Shown here: positions 1-8,018 of the stretch, piece by piece
How positions within the stretch are numbered: the stretch's first letter is position 1
How the letters are laid out: every line of letters begins with the position of its first letter
The notes under the pieces: generated by a model
What the model saw: the letters and a program-made list of their open reading frames with translations, nothing else
Told to the model about the DNA's origin: nothing
The model's database searches: none
Assembly: GCA_045124255.1 (NCBI GenBank)
Contig: JBGVLM010000070.1
Span: forward strand, 1-62,409
DNA length: 62,409 bases
Reading direction: 5' to 3'
Origin: Eshraghiella sp045124255
GTDB lineage: Bacteria > Bacillota > Clostridia > Lachnospirales > Lachnospiraceae
Position numbers and translations under genes: made by a program

Positions 1-1
1 A

Positions 2-1516
2 TTTTTAACAAGCAACTTCTCTACAGCAGAACAGAACGCCATAGCATCAAGCACCAAGAGTGCCGCAGACAGTAGTGATGGAAGTGGATGGTCATATTTA
101 AATTATGCTCCACTTAGCAATGATAAAATTTTCTTCCTTGACGCAAAGGAAGCAACCAATACAAGCTACGGATATAGTAATACAGATTATAGTGCGGCAA
201 ACAGAAAAAAAACAGGCGGCAACGCCTATTGGTGGCTGCGGTCGGCTCTTACGATCTATGATGACTCCGCCGGCTACGTCATTTTGGTCGGCAACATCTA
301 CGGCAGCAATGTCAACTACGATATTGTTGGGGTGAGTCCCGCTTTAAATGTAAATCTGTCATCTGTACTCTTCTCATCTGCGAGTGGAACGAGCAAATCT
401 TCTGCTCTTACAGCAGACAGCAGTGAGATACCTACAACCACAGTAGCAGAGTGGAAGCTGACATTATCCGATACAGGAAAGACAGTCAAATTAACAGATA
501 ATGAAGTGGTTTCTAAGGCAGCCGATGGAACAATCACAGTGCCATACACCTATACAGACACAGCGACAGCAGATGCAGAAAAGGTAAATCAGATTTCTGT
601 TATGATTACAGACAAGGCATATACAGAAAGTGATGCGGCGATTCTGTACTACGGAGCATTACAGGGTACAGAGTTCACTACTACAAGTGGCACAGGAACT
701 TTTGTAATGCCAAGTGCTTTGGATGGAAAGACACTTGGTACAGATTACCACTTATATATCCTTGCAGAGCATACAGTAGATACTAATGCTACAGATTACG
801 CAAGTACTCCTGTAGAGGTTACAGATATATACAATGAAGTAAGTAGTGTGACTATTTCGGTGGACGCACCTGCTTCTGAGAAGGCACTGGATACATCAGC
901 AACAGTGTCATCTGATATAAAGAACGCAGTTGTTACATGGCTTAATGGCAACAGCGAGGTTACAGGCAACGCAGACTACAATACTGCATACACTGTAAAG
1001 GTTACTTTAGCTGCTATAGATGGTTACACTTTTACAAGTGATACAGTTGTAACATTGAACGGCAATACTGTGACAGCAACTAAGAATAATGACGGAACAA
1101 TTACAGTAAGCTATACCTTCCCTGCTACAGAAAAAGGAAACATAACCTATACAGCAACAGGCTACGAAGGTACTTATGACGGAAAGGCTCATTCTATCAC
1201 AGTAAATGTAACAGACCCGGCAGACGTTACCATCTCCTATAGCACAGATGCAGGAGATAACAAGACCTACAGTACCACCGAGCCTGAATTTACAAAGGCT
1301 GGAACCTACACAGTGTACTATAAGATTGAAAAAGATAATTATGAAACTGTAACAGGAAGCCTCATTGTTGAGATTACTGAAACAGGAAATTCATCCATTG
1401 TAAACCCTGATGCAGGTTTTAATGCGGTAGCTGTTATTGTACCAATAGTTATTGCAGCTGTTATTGCAGCTTTTGGCGGAGCAGTTATGATAAAACGTAA
1501 AAGAATAATGGAATAA
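2..1516 (+). CDS. DUF6273 / MBG-repeat surface protein, 5' end missing
   Basis: The reading frame is open from base 2, so the gene starts outside the window. Its visible N-terminal part has the DUF6273 pattern: a KIFFLDAKEA segment, then NAYWWLRS (codons near 218-244) and GVSPALNV (329-352). Between these lies a hypervariable-looking stretch. It is followed by immunoglobulin-like and MBG/YDG-type repeats (YDGKAHSITV near 1180-1210, and FTKAGTYTVYYKI) rich in Thr, Ser and Val. A C-terminal membrane segment (codons near 1430-1490) ends in KRKRIME, which indicates a cell-wall-spanning protein anchored by its C terminus. Ligand is unknown. A hairpin terminator follows. Family assignment rests on the motif pair; I cannot tell the true length or whether a signal peptide exists. 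Confidence 0.8.
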   Translation, partial: FLTSNFSTAEQNAIASSTKSAADSSDGSGWSYLNYAPLSNDKIFFLDAKEATNTSYGYSNTDYSAANRKKTGGNAYWWLRSALTIYDDSAGYVILVGNIYGSNVNYDIVGVSPALNVNLSSVLFSSASGTSKSSALTADSSEIPTTTVAEWKLTLSDTGKTVKLTDNEVVSKAADGTITVPYTYTDTATADAEKVNQISVMITDKAYTESDAAILYYGALQGTEFTTTSGTGTFVMPSALDGKTLGTDYHLYILAEHTVDTNATDYASTPVEVTDIYNEVSSVTISVDAPASEKALDTSATVSSDIKNAVVTWLNGNSEVTGNADYNTAYTVKVTLAAIDGYTFTSDTVVTLNGNTVTATKNNDGTITVSYTFPATEKGNITYTATGYEGTYDGKAHSITVNVTDPADVTISYSTDAGDNKTYSTTEPEFTKAGTYTVYYKIEKDNYETVTGSLIVEITETGNSSIVNPDAGFNAVAVIVPIVIAAVIAAFGGAVMIKRKRIME

Positions 1517-1530
1517 TAATTTTTACAACT

Positions 1531-1562
1531 AAGCCCCGGGAGCGACGCTCTCGGGGCTTTAA
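1531..1562 (+). terminator. Intrinsic terminator of the surface-protein gene
   Basis: An AAGCCCCG / CGGGGCTT stem encloses a second GAGCG-A-CGCTC stem with a single G/T pair between them, directly after the stop codon. The T-run is short (TTT, then AAATATTT), so efficiency is uncertain. Confidence 0.75.
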
Positions 1563-1581
1563 ATATTTAAAAAAAATTGGA

Positions 1582-1611
1582 TTGCTAAACAAAAAATAGC
1601 TATTATATAAT
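1582..1611 (+). promoter_or_regulatory. Possible promoter facing the 3' end of hipA
   Basis: TTGCTA (1582-1587) and TATAAT (1606-1611) are separated by 18 bp in the otherwise gene-free stretch 1563-1682. No forward gene follows; any transcript would run antisense into hipA. It may be a chance match in AT-rich DNA. Confidence 0.3.
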
Positions 1612-1682
1612 TATTGTGTAATGATTCGAATGAGTTGCACCTCTTAAAAGTGCTGTTTCTCTAGGGAATATATTCAACTTAT

Positions 1683-2942
1683 TTATTCATAGCATGCACT
1701 AAATGCCGGTCTCATATCTTCAATTTTACCGCGCGATATTCCATATTTTACGGCGAGTTTTTCCCAATTGTTCCGTACCATTTCTGTGATTTTCTTAGCC
1801 ATCTCGATGGCATCTTCTTCTTTAATTCCAAAACGATGAGCGGTTTCAATGGCGAGAGGAATAGAAATGCGATTATCGTTTTCGTTTACATTCAGCGATA
1901 ACTCATCACCATAAGGCACAGGGTTCACGTCATAAAGCGGAGATAAAATCCATCCGCGATTCTTTAAAATGAAGGCATGATTTCTCAAATGATCATCAGT
2001 ATTTGAAACTGCCATATTAAATACGATGCGTTTCCACAATTCCACCAAATCTGCGGTAGGGTTTGCTCCGTTTGACATAATAATGGAAGCAAGATCTAAA
2101 TAACTCGATCCATCTGCCGCAGAAGCACCATCTGTCTTACCGAGCAAAGTCATTGCAGAAGCAAAATGAATACGTTTGTCTCCATCGCGGTCAAAACGCT
2201 TTACAAGGAAGGTGCTTCCGAGTTTCGAGAAAGTTTCAAGTTTAGAATCAGGAACGTTAAGACCGCACATACGTGCAAGGTCATGGACAACTTTTTCCCA
2301 AGCACCGGTATTGTTGGTGTCATTCTTAGAAGGGAATTTCGCAATCCACAATTGTCCTTCGGTATCCACAACCGTTGCTTTCGGTCTTGCACCACCAAGA
2401 GAAGAGCCCGGTCTCAATAATTGATTGAGCCACTTTTCATCAAGTACTGTGTCATCATTTTCAAATTGTCTGGACGCTTCTTCTAATGTTCTGAGCGTTG
2501 CCCACGGCGGAGTAGCAGTTTCTTTGTCATTTGATAAAAACTCACCATCTTCCTCTAATTTAAAACGGATGCCGCCCATTCGACATTCGTCGTAAACACC
2601 CATTAAAAAATCGCTTCGATTTAATCTTCTGGGTTTTCGTGCCTCTCTGTCTGCAAGTTTACGTTCTCTTTTGTTTAACAAAATTTGTCCCCAACGGTCA
2701 GGCGAAGCATCTGCAAACACGCCAAAAATAGAATCGCTGCTTGGATATTCTCTGCCGCCATATCCCATAAAATCAGGGTCAATAGAAACGGGATAGTTCG
2801 TTGATTTAAGCCAATCTCTATCAAATTCAAAAGAATATGTTTCCCCGCCTTTTATGATGTCTGCATAAAGTTTGCCGAGCAATATAGGTTCGTCAAAAGT
2901 AAAACTATCATAAGCATATATGATTTTTTCGCTTTGGGGCAT
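1683..2942 (-). CDS. hipA: HipA-family serine/threonine kinase
   Basis: This 419-residue protein has the HipA layout. An N-terminal subdomain is followed by a Gly-rich GGARPKA loop (residues 183-189), an LWIAKF lysine strand (K202), the catalytic segment NTDDH (D316/D317) with a downstream asparagine, and the metal-binding LYD (D338). HipA kinases are the toxin part of hipBA modules; in E. coli the target is glutamyl-tRNA synthetase, and the target here is unknown. The gene starts 3 bp after the stop of the hipB-like gene, so the two are co-transcribed with the regulator first. Length matches the family. The N-terminal domain is present, so this is not a short HipT/HipS split system. Confidence 0.9.
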   Translation of the reverse strand: MPQSEKIIYAYDSFTFDEPILLGKLYADIIKGGETYSFEFDRDWLKSTNYPVSIDPDFMGYGGREYPSSDSIFGVFADASPDRWGQILLNKRERKLADREARKPRRLNRSDFLMGVYDECRMGGIRFKLEEDGEFLSNDKETATPPWATLRTLEEASRQFENDDTVLDEKWLNQLLRPGSSLGGARPKATVVDTEGQLWIAKFPSKNDTNNTGAWEKVVHDLARMCGLNVPDSKLETFSKLGSTFLVKRFDRDGDKRIHFASAMTLLGKTDGASAADGSSYLDLASIIMSNGANPTADLVELWKRIVFNMAVSNTDDHLRNHAFILKNRGWILSPLYDVNPVPYGDELSLNVNENDNRISIPLAIETAHRFGIKEEDAIEMAKKITEMVRNNWEKLAVKYGISRGKIEDMRPAFSACYE

Positions 2943-2945
2943 TGT

Positions 2946-3266
2946 TTATTCCTCCTTCCTTGATGCTCTTTTTCTTATGAGTAAATTCAAGTCTTGCATT
3001 TTTCTACCCATGACGTCATCTTTAGCCACAAGTAAAAGGTCTTTATCCATATTGTTGAGAGCATGCAAAACTGCAGCGTATATTCCGATAGCGACCGATG
3101 GACTGCCTTTCTCCACATTCCAAAGTGAAGCACGACTAATCCCTGCACGTTGGGCAACGAGCTCTACAGTTAAATTTCGACGAAGCCTCGCCAATTTAAT
3201 CTGTTCACCCATAGTTTTTAATATTTCCTCTGTTGCCGGTAATATATTGTATGAAGCTTTTTTCAT
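2946..3266 (-). CDS. hipB: HipB-like Xre-family helix-turn-helix regulator
   Basis: A 106-residue protein with an Xre helix-turn-helix (GEQIKLARLRRNLTVELVAQ, then AGISRASLWNVEKGSPS). It is the presumed antitoxin and repressor of the downstream HipA kinase. A GTG start at 3275 is possible in the same frame, but ATG at 3266 is preferred because GAGGTG (3273-3278 on this strand) lies 6 bp before it. It is longer than E. coli HipB (88 residues), with a basic C-terminal tail (LLIRKRASRKEE). Direct repeats overlapping its promoter suggest autoregulation. Confidence 0.85.
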   Translation of the reverse strand: MKKASYNILPATEEILKTMGEQIKLARLRRNLTVELVAQRAGISRASLWNVEKGSPSVAIGIYAAVLHALNNMDKDLLLVAKDDVMGRKMQDLNLLIRKRASRKEE

Positions 3267-3282
3267 TTTAATCACCTCTTAA

Positions 3283-3330
3283 TGTCAATAATTATAAATT
3301 AAAAGCACACTTATTGTCAATAATAATAAA
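3283..3330 (-). promoter_or_regulatory. hipBA promoter with paired operator-like repeats
   Basis: Reading on the minus strand, TTGACA (3320-3315) and TATAAT (3296-3291) are spaced 18 bp. Each lies inside a copy of the same 16-bp element (plus-strand TGTCAATAAT[t/a]ATAAA at 3283-3298 and 3315-3330, one mismatch), 32 bp apart, i.e. three helical turns. Regulator binding would therefore cover both promoter elements, the layout expected for toxin-antitoxin autorepression. Confidence 0.65.
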
Positions 3331-3340
3331 CATTAACTAA

Positions 3341-3445
3341 AAATCTGTTGAAGAGTTCGCCATAGCCTTGGGCGAGGAATTGCTTGCAAATGGAAGTATA
3401 TTTCTTATTCCGGACACTTTTCTGTTTAAAAAGGATATGATATAA
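3341..3445 (+). pseudogene. Short orphan coding remnant
   Basis: Between the hipBA promoter and the next gene, one frame reads about 34 residues with protein-like composition (EEFAIALGEELLANGSIFL then IPDTFLFKKDMI, stop). It has no start codon and is preceded by a stop. It may be the 3' scrap of a deleted gene; I do not recognise the family. Confidence 0.25.
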
Positions 3446-3446
3446 T
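3438..3446 (+). promoter_or_regulatory. Extended -10 promoter
   Basis: TGATATAAT is an extended -10 (TATAAT at 3441-3446) with no good -35. It lies only 12 bp before the ATG at 3459, so the transcript would be leaderless or use a later start such as ATG 3537. Confidence 0.45.
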
Positions 3447-3458
3447 TAACGAGTAATT

Positions 3459-4577
3459 ATGTATACGAAGAACACATTCATTATCATTTTAAAAGTTAAA
3501 AATATCATATTATCAATTGCAGGCGTATTTGAAATAATGGTCTCTTTGAATGCCATTACGGCACCCGGCTCGGTTTTAATGTTAGTAATCAGTTTGATTA
3601 TTTTGTTATTAGCTGCGATTTCTAATAAGTTTATTGGGGATGCTAATTTTTATTCCGGCTATTTTGAAGGGGATTTGGACGGCATTATTGAATATACTGA
3701 TTTGGCAAAAGTAACAGGAGAAAATGTAAATCTGGTTAAATTTAAACTGGCAATTTTCAAAGTCTTTTATATGAAGAATTACAGCCTTAAAGGGCGCGTC
3801 GTTCTTAAGGACAAAAAATGTATTTGTGAGTGTAGAAATTGCGGCTCTGTAATTGAAAAAAGTGTGTACTTTACCGGAAAATGTCCTGCGTGTCAAACTT
3901 CGGATGTATTTGCCAAGGTGCTTTTGGGAAACAGATTTTACAGTATTGAACAGGATAAAACGGATGCCATAAAAACTCCTGAATTTTATCAAACCCAAAA
4001 GCTGAAAAGTAAGAAAATTATAAGTGCCTTGCTTATGCTTGTTGGAGGTTCAATGCTATCTATAATGATACTTTATATGATTAGTCAGATTTCTAACTAT
4101 AATAATGAAGAGTATCTTAGGGAAGTGCTATTGTCGGGAGAGAGTCATTCCTCTTATGAATTAATTAAGACTGAAATACTTGAAGCCATATGGTTTGCGG
4201 CTGTGTTTTCCATTGGCTTTTGGCAGGTGCTTTACAGTGGAATGAAGAAGTTTGGCATGGTTAAAGCGACTGTTGCCTGCTCAGAGTATTTTGCTAAGAG
4301 AAAGACGCCTTTTGTCAAGCTTGAAAGCCTTCCTCCTGTTAAAAAATGGGCGAACAAAAGAATGGGAATGAATGCGGTCAGGGGAGCGATAAGAAGACGA
4401 TATCTTCAAAATTGTACTTTTGAAATTCACAAGGATAAGCTTATGCTTGTTTTGGCAAAGAAAATTGTAAAAGACAAATGTCCATCCTGCGGAGCACCGA
4501 TTACGGGTGCGGTGGATGAACATTATAAATGCACATATTGCAACAGAACGATTATGTATACTATACGCAAGAAATAA
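3459..4577 (+). CDS. Membrane protein with zinc ribbons at both ends of its membrane region
   Basis: Function unknown. The 372-residue protein begins with two hydrophobic segments (about residues 8-25 and 35-55), followed by a cytoplasmic stretch with a CxCxxC...CxxC zinc ribbon (CECRNCG and CPACQ, near 120-150). Two further membrane segments follow (about 188-210 and 240-262), and the C-terminal ribbon is CPSCG...CTYCN (near 345-368). The start is uncertain: no clear ribosome site precedes ATG 3459, while ATG 3537 (MVSLNAITAPG) would remove most of the first segment. It resembles in plan the larger zinc-ribbon protein at 27309-29129. Zinc ribbons suggest protein-protein or nucleic-acid contacts, but nothing more can be said. 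Confidence 0.7.
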   Translation: MYTKNTFIIILKVKNIILSIAGVFEIMVSLNAITAPGSVLMLVISLIILLLAAISNKFIGDANFYSGYFEGDLDGIIEYTDLAKVTGENVNLVKFKLAIFKVFYMKNYSLKGRVVLKDKKCICECRNCGSVIEKSVYFTGKCPACQTSDVFAKVLLGNRFYSIEQDKTDAIKTPEFYQTQKLKSKKIISALLMLVGGSMLSIMILYMISQISNYNNEEYLREVLLSGESHSSYELIKTEILEAIWFAAVFSIGFWQVLYSGMKKFGMVKATVACSEYFAKRKTPFVKLESLPPVKKWANKRMGMNAVRGAIRRRYLQNCTFEIHKDKLMLVLAKKIVKDKCPSCGAPITGAVDEHYKCTYCNRTIMYTIRKK

Positions 4578-4628
4578 TTAACAGGTTTTTGTTATGTACT
4601 TAATTTTTATGAGCTGGAGGAAAGAAAT

Positions 4629-6302
4629 ATGGCGTGGTATGATGAAGCAGTTTTTTATCACATTTATCCGTTGGGGCTTACCGGAGCACCAAAACAAAAT
4701 TCCTATGGAGAGCCTGTACACAGGTTAAATACAGTAATTCCCTGGATTTCACATATTAAAAAGATTGGATGTAATGCAATTTACATCGGACCTCTTTTTG
4801 AATCTGTGGGACATGGTTACGAAACAACCGATTATAAGAAATTAGACAGCAGACTTGGAACCAACGAAGACTTGACAAATTTTGTGTCTGAATGCCACTC
4901 ACAGGGAGTACGGGTGATTTTAGACGGAGTGTTTAATCATACCGGTCGTGATTTCTTTGCTTTTCAGGATATTAAGAAGAATAGGGAAAATTCACCGTAT
5001 AAAGACTGGTATTGCAATGTAAATTTCTGGGGAAATAATTCTTTTAATGACGGATTTTCCTATGAGAACTGGGGCGGTTATGACCTTTTGGCTAAGCTTA
5101 ACCAGCATAACCCTGCTGTAAGGGATTATATCTGTGATGTAATTCGTTTCTGGGTAAGCGAATTTGACATTGACGGTATTCGTCTGGATGCTGCAGATGT
5201 TATGGATTTTGAGTATATGAAAGCACTTCGAGCTGTGGCAAATGAAGTAAAACCTGATTTTTGGCTTATGGGAGAAGTAATTCACGGCAATTATTCCCGT
5301 TGGGCAAACGACGGAACTCTTCACTCCGTAACCAACTATATGCTTCACAAAGCATTGTATTCCGCTCACAATGACCACAATTATTTTGAAGTGGCTCATA
5401 CAATCAAATATGTCAACGATATGGTTGGTAACAAATTAAATCTCTACACATTTGTAGACAATCATGATGTGGAGCGTATTTATACTAAGTTAAGTAATAA
5501 AGCACATTTTCTGCCGGTACACGTAATGCTCTATACCTTACCGGGCATTCCGGCGCTGTATTATGGTTCTGAATTTGGCATTGAGGGACGTAAGGAGCGT
5601 TCTTCGGACGATTCGTTAAGACCTGCACTTAATTACGAAGATTATAAGGATGCTGTCGAGAACAATCCTTGTACCAAACTCATTGCAGCCCTTGGTAAGA
5701 TTCGTCATAATACACCTGCATTATGGTATGGTGATTATAAAGAATTATTGCTCCAGACCACACATTATGCGTATGCAAGAACTTTGGATGGCAAATCCGT
5801 AATTACTACGGTTAATAATGGCGATAACGAAGTGGTTATGAGCTTACAGGCAGGAAATTCCGCAGAATATGTTGGTGCATTGACGGGTGCGAGAGTTTCT
5901 GCAAATGGCGGATATATTCAGGTAAAAGTAGCGGCAAATTCCGGTGAAATCTGGATTCCGGCAGAAATAGCCGGTGAAAGCTTTGCACCAATAGCGATGC
6001 CTCAGATTGAAAAAGCACCGAAGCCGGCAGTAAAGGCAGAAGAGGCACCTAAGGCAGAGGCACCGAAAGAAGAGCCTAAGACAGAAGAAACTAAGACAGA
6101 AGAACCGACAGTTGAAGTCAAGACTGACAAAATCATAGTGGACTGGAATAAAGCCTATGAAGATATGACAATCGAAGAGCTGCAGGAAGCAATTCTCGAA
6201 AAAATGAGAAAAAATGGTCCGGTAACAGACTATATGCTTGGCACGGTTCGTGAAAATACACACAGAGGTTCCTTAATAAGCTGGGTTAAAAGCTTTATTT
6301 AA
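4629..6302 (+). CDS. GH13 alpha-amylase-family glucosidase with acidic tail
   Basis: A 557-residue alpha-glucan hydrolase of the GH13 clan. The four conserved regions are present: DGVFNH (99-104), GIRLDAA with nucleophile D187, GEVIH with acid/base E216, and FVDNHD with D280. There is no signal peptide, so it acts in the cytoplasm, probably on maltodextrin or cyclodextrin-type oligosaccharides. The catalytic and C-terminal beta domains end near residue 455. An unusual Pro/Glu/Lys/Ala-rich linker follows (about 456-505), then a roughly 50-residue helical module (IIVDWNKAYEDM...). Ribosome site GGAGGAAAGAAAT precedes ATG. It lies 33 bp before the alcohol dehydrogenase gene, so the two may be co-transcribed. 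Exact substrate is not set by the sequence. Confidence 0.9.
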   Translation: MAWYDEAVFYHIYPLGLTGAPKQNSYGEPVHRLNTVIPWISHIKKIGCNAIYIGPLFESVGHGYETTDYKKLDSRLGTNEDLTNFVSECHSQGVRVILDGVFNHTGRDFFAFQDIKKNRENSPYKDWYCNVNFWGNNSFNDGFSYENWGGYDLLAKLNQHNPAVRDYICDVIRFWVSEFDIDGIRLDAADVMDFEYMKALRAVANEVKPDFWLMGEVIHGNYSRWANDGTLHSVTNYMLHKALYSAHNDHNYFEVAHTIKYVNDMVGNKLNLYTFVDNHDVERIYTKLSNKAHFLPVHVMLYTLPGIPALYYGSEFGIEGRKERSSDDSLRPALNYEDYKDAVENNPCTKLIAALGKIRHNTPALWYGDYKELLLQTTHYAYARTLDGKSVITTVNNGDNEVVMSLQAGNSAEYVGALTGARVSANGGYIQVKVAANSGEIWIPAEIAGESFAPIAMPQIEKAPKPAVKAEEAPKAEAPKEEPKTEETKTEEPTVEVKTDKIIVDWNKAYEDMTIEELQEAILEKMRKNGPVTDYMLGTVRENTHRGSLISWVKSFI

Positions 6303-6335
6303 GTAAAAGTATATTATTATTTAGGAGGTATATTT

Positions 6336-7559
6336 ATGGCACGTTTTACTCTTCCTCGTGATTTATATCATGGAAAGGGCTCGCTTGAGGCTCTTAAGAC
6401 CTTCAAGGGTAAGAAAGCAATTATTTGTGTAGGCGGCGGTTCTATGAAACGCTTCGGTTTTTTGGATAGAGCGGAAGCATATCTGAAAGAAGCAGGAATG
6501 GAAGTTAAGATTTTTGACGGTATTGAACCGGACCCTTCAGTTGAAACCGTAATGAGGGGTGCAAAGGTTATGTCAGAATTCCAGCCTGACTGGATTGTGG
6601 CAATCGGCGGAGGCTCTCCGATTGACGCAGCAAAGGCGATGTGGATTAAGTATGAGTATCCTGACTGCACTTTTGAGGATATGTGCAAGGTATTCGGAAT
6701 ACCTGAACTTCGTAAGAAAGCACATTTTTGTGCAGTATCATCAACATCGGGTACGGCTACGGAGGTTACTGCATTTTCAATTATTACTGATTACAGCAAG
6801 GGAATTAAATATCCGATTGCTGATTTTGAGATTACTCCTGATGTGGCAATTGTTGACCCTGAGCTTGCTGAGACAATGCCGCAGAAACTGGTTGCACATA
6901 CCGGTATGGACGCAATGACACATGCAGTAGAAGCCTATGTTTCAACTGCCAACTGTGATTATACCGACCCTCTTGCAATACACGCAATTGAAATGATTAT
7001 GAATGACCTTGTTCCTTCTTATAACGGAGACATGGAGGCACGTCATCGCATGCATAATGCACAATGTCTTGCAGGAATGTCTTTCTCCAATGCATTGTTG
7101 GGAATTGTTCATTCAATGGCACATAAGACCGGTGCTGCTTTTGCTGATTACGGCGCACACATCATTCACGGTGCGGCAAATGCAATGTATCTTCCTAAGG
7201 TTATTGCATTCAATGCAAAAGACGAGATTGCCAAAAAGCGTTATGGCGTAATTGTTGATTATATGGGTATTGCTGATAAAAACGCATCTGATGATGAGAA
7301 GGTTGCTGCTTTGATTGCATACCTTCGTAAGATGAATGATGATTTGAATATTCCTCATTGTATCAAAAATTATGGTGCTGACAGTTATCCTGCGGAGAAC
7401 GGATTTGTTCCTGAAGAAGTATTCCTTGAGAGATTACACGATATTGCGGTTAATGCGATTGCAGATGCCTGCACAGGCTCTAATCCGCGTCAGCCTTCCG
7501 TTGAGGAAATGGAAAAACTTCTTAAATGCTGTTATTATGACACGGAAGTTGATTTCTAA
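6336..7559 (+). CDS. Iron-containing alcohol dehydrogenase
   Basis: This 407-residue group III (Fe-ADH) enzyme interconverts an aldehyde and an alcohol with NAD(P)H. The nucleotide-binding GGGSPIDAAK (91-100) and the metal-site residues D192, H196 (MDAMTHAVEAY), H259 (IVHSMAH) and H278 (IIHGAANAMYLP) are visible. Relatives include butanol and lactaldehyde reductases used to dispose of reducing power in fermenting Clostridia; the substrate here cannot be told. The ribosome site AGGAGGTATATTT is strong, and a terminator follows the gene. Confidence 0.93.
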   Translation: MARFTLPRDLYHGKGSLEALKTFKGKKAIICVGGGSMKRFGFLDRAEAYLKEAGMEVKIFDGIEPDPSVETVMRGAKVMSEFQPDWIVAIGGGSPIDAAKAMWIKYEYPDCTFEDMCKVFGIPELRKKAHFCAVSSTSGTATEVTAFSIITDYSKGIKYPIADFEITPDVAIVDPELAETMPQKLVAHTGMDAMTHAVEAYVSTANCDYTDPLAIHAIEMIMNDLVPSYNGDMEARHRMHNAQCLAGMSFSNALLGIVHSMAHKTGAAFADYGAHIIHGAANAMYLPKVIAFNAKDEIAKKRYGVIVDYMGIADKNASDDEKVAALIAYLRKMNDDLNIPHCIKNYGADSYPAENGFVPEEVFLERLHDIAVNAIADACTGSNPRQPSVEEMEKLLKCCYYDTEVDF

Positions 7560-7613
7560 ATATTAATGAAACGTTCTTAAAAACATGGGGACTGTAAAAA
7601 ACAGCCCTAACTT

Positions 7614-7651
7614 AAGGCATTTGTTTGCAAAAGTGAACAGATGCCTTTTTT
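7614..7651 (+). terminator. Intrinsic terminator after the alcohol dehydrogenase
   Basis: AAGGCATTTGTT (7614-7625) pairs with AACAGATGCCTT (7636-7647) with one G-U pair, followed by TTTTTT. A second small stem, AGTTTTT-TAG-AAAAACT, with a T-run lies just downstream (about 7661-7687). Confidence 0.85.
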
Positions 7652-7686
7652 ATGCCTAAAAGTTTTTTAGAAAAACTGCAACTTTT

Positions 7687-7716
7687 TTGGCTTTACCTTT
7701 CTCTATTAAGTATAAG
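7687..7716 (+). promoter_or_regulatory. Promoter of the small OB-fold-like gene
   Basis: TTGGCT (7687-7692) and TATAAG (7711-7716) are 18 bp apart, immediately upstream of the GGGAGGTG ribosome site at about 7722-7729. Confidence 0.45.
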
Positions 7717-7735
7717 AACAAGGGAGGTGTTGCTT

Positions 7736-7957
7736 ATGAGCAGACTTTTGTGCAATGTTATAACTGAACCTGTCTACAGTAATAACATTTGCACATTCAA
7801 GGTGGATGTGCAAGGCAGGACATTCACAGTAGTGTCACGAAACCGCCAGGCAGTTAAAGACAATATTTTTGTTACTGGCAGGCAGAAAATTGAAATCGAG
7901 GGCAGAATAGTGGATGACACAATTTATACAAAAGAGAGCAGAATTAAATTAAAATAG
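7736..7957 (+). CDS. Small OB-fold-like protein (SSB/PriB-like), 73 residues
   Basis: The start is ATG 7736 because GGGAGGTG lies 6-7 bp before it; an upstream in-frame ATG at 7652 falls inside a terminator and is rejected. The sequence (CTFKVDVQGRTFTVV, DNIFVTGRQKIEIEGRIVDD) has alternating strands and the v-x-G-r-I pattern of small OB-fold proteins such as SSB fragments or PriB. It contains no membrane or signal segment. Monocistronic, between two terminators. The OB-fold call is an inference from the strand pattern only. Confidence 0.6.
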   Translation: MSRLLCNVITEPVYSNNICTFKVDVQGRTFTVVSRNRQAVKDNIFVTGRQKIEIEGRIVDDTIYTKESRIKLK

Positions 7958-7983
7958 CTGGAATTTGTTGGTAAAACTAATCT

Positions 7984-8012
7984 TGCGATATGTAATCCGG
8001 TATGTTAGAATA
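7984..8012 (+). promoter_or_regulatory. Promoter of the structured RNA
   Basis: TTGCGA (7984-7989) and TAGAAT (8007-8012) are spaced exactly 17 bp, with an extended TGT before the -10. Transcription should begin near 8019. Confidence 0.65.
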
Positions 8013-8018
8013 ATAACG

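Noticed and set aside
105..335. Reading frame of 76 codons at the window's left end
   Set aside because: It is out of frame with the DUF6273 surface protein, which is continuous from base 2 and carries the WWLRS and GVSPAL motifs.
1612..1682. Possible small gene or RNA downstream of the promoter at 1582-1611
   Set aside because: The only reading frame is eight codons (MIRMSCTS) and there is no terminator before hipA; nothing supports a product.
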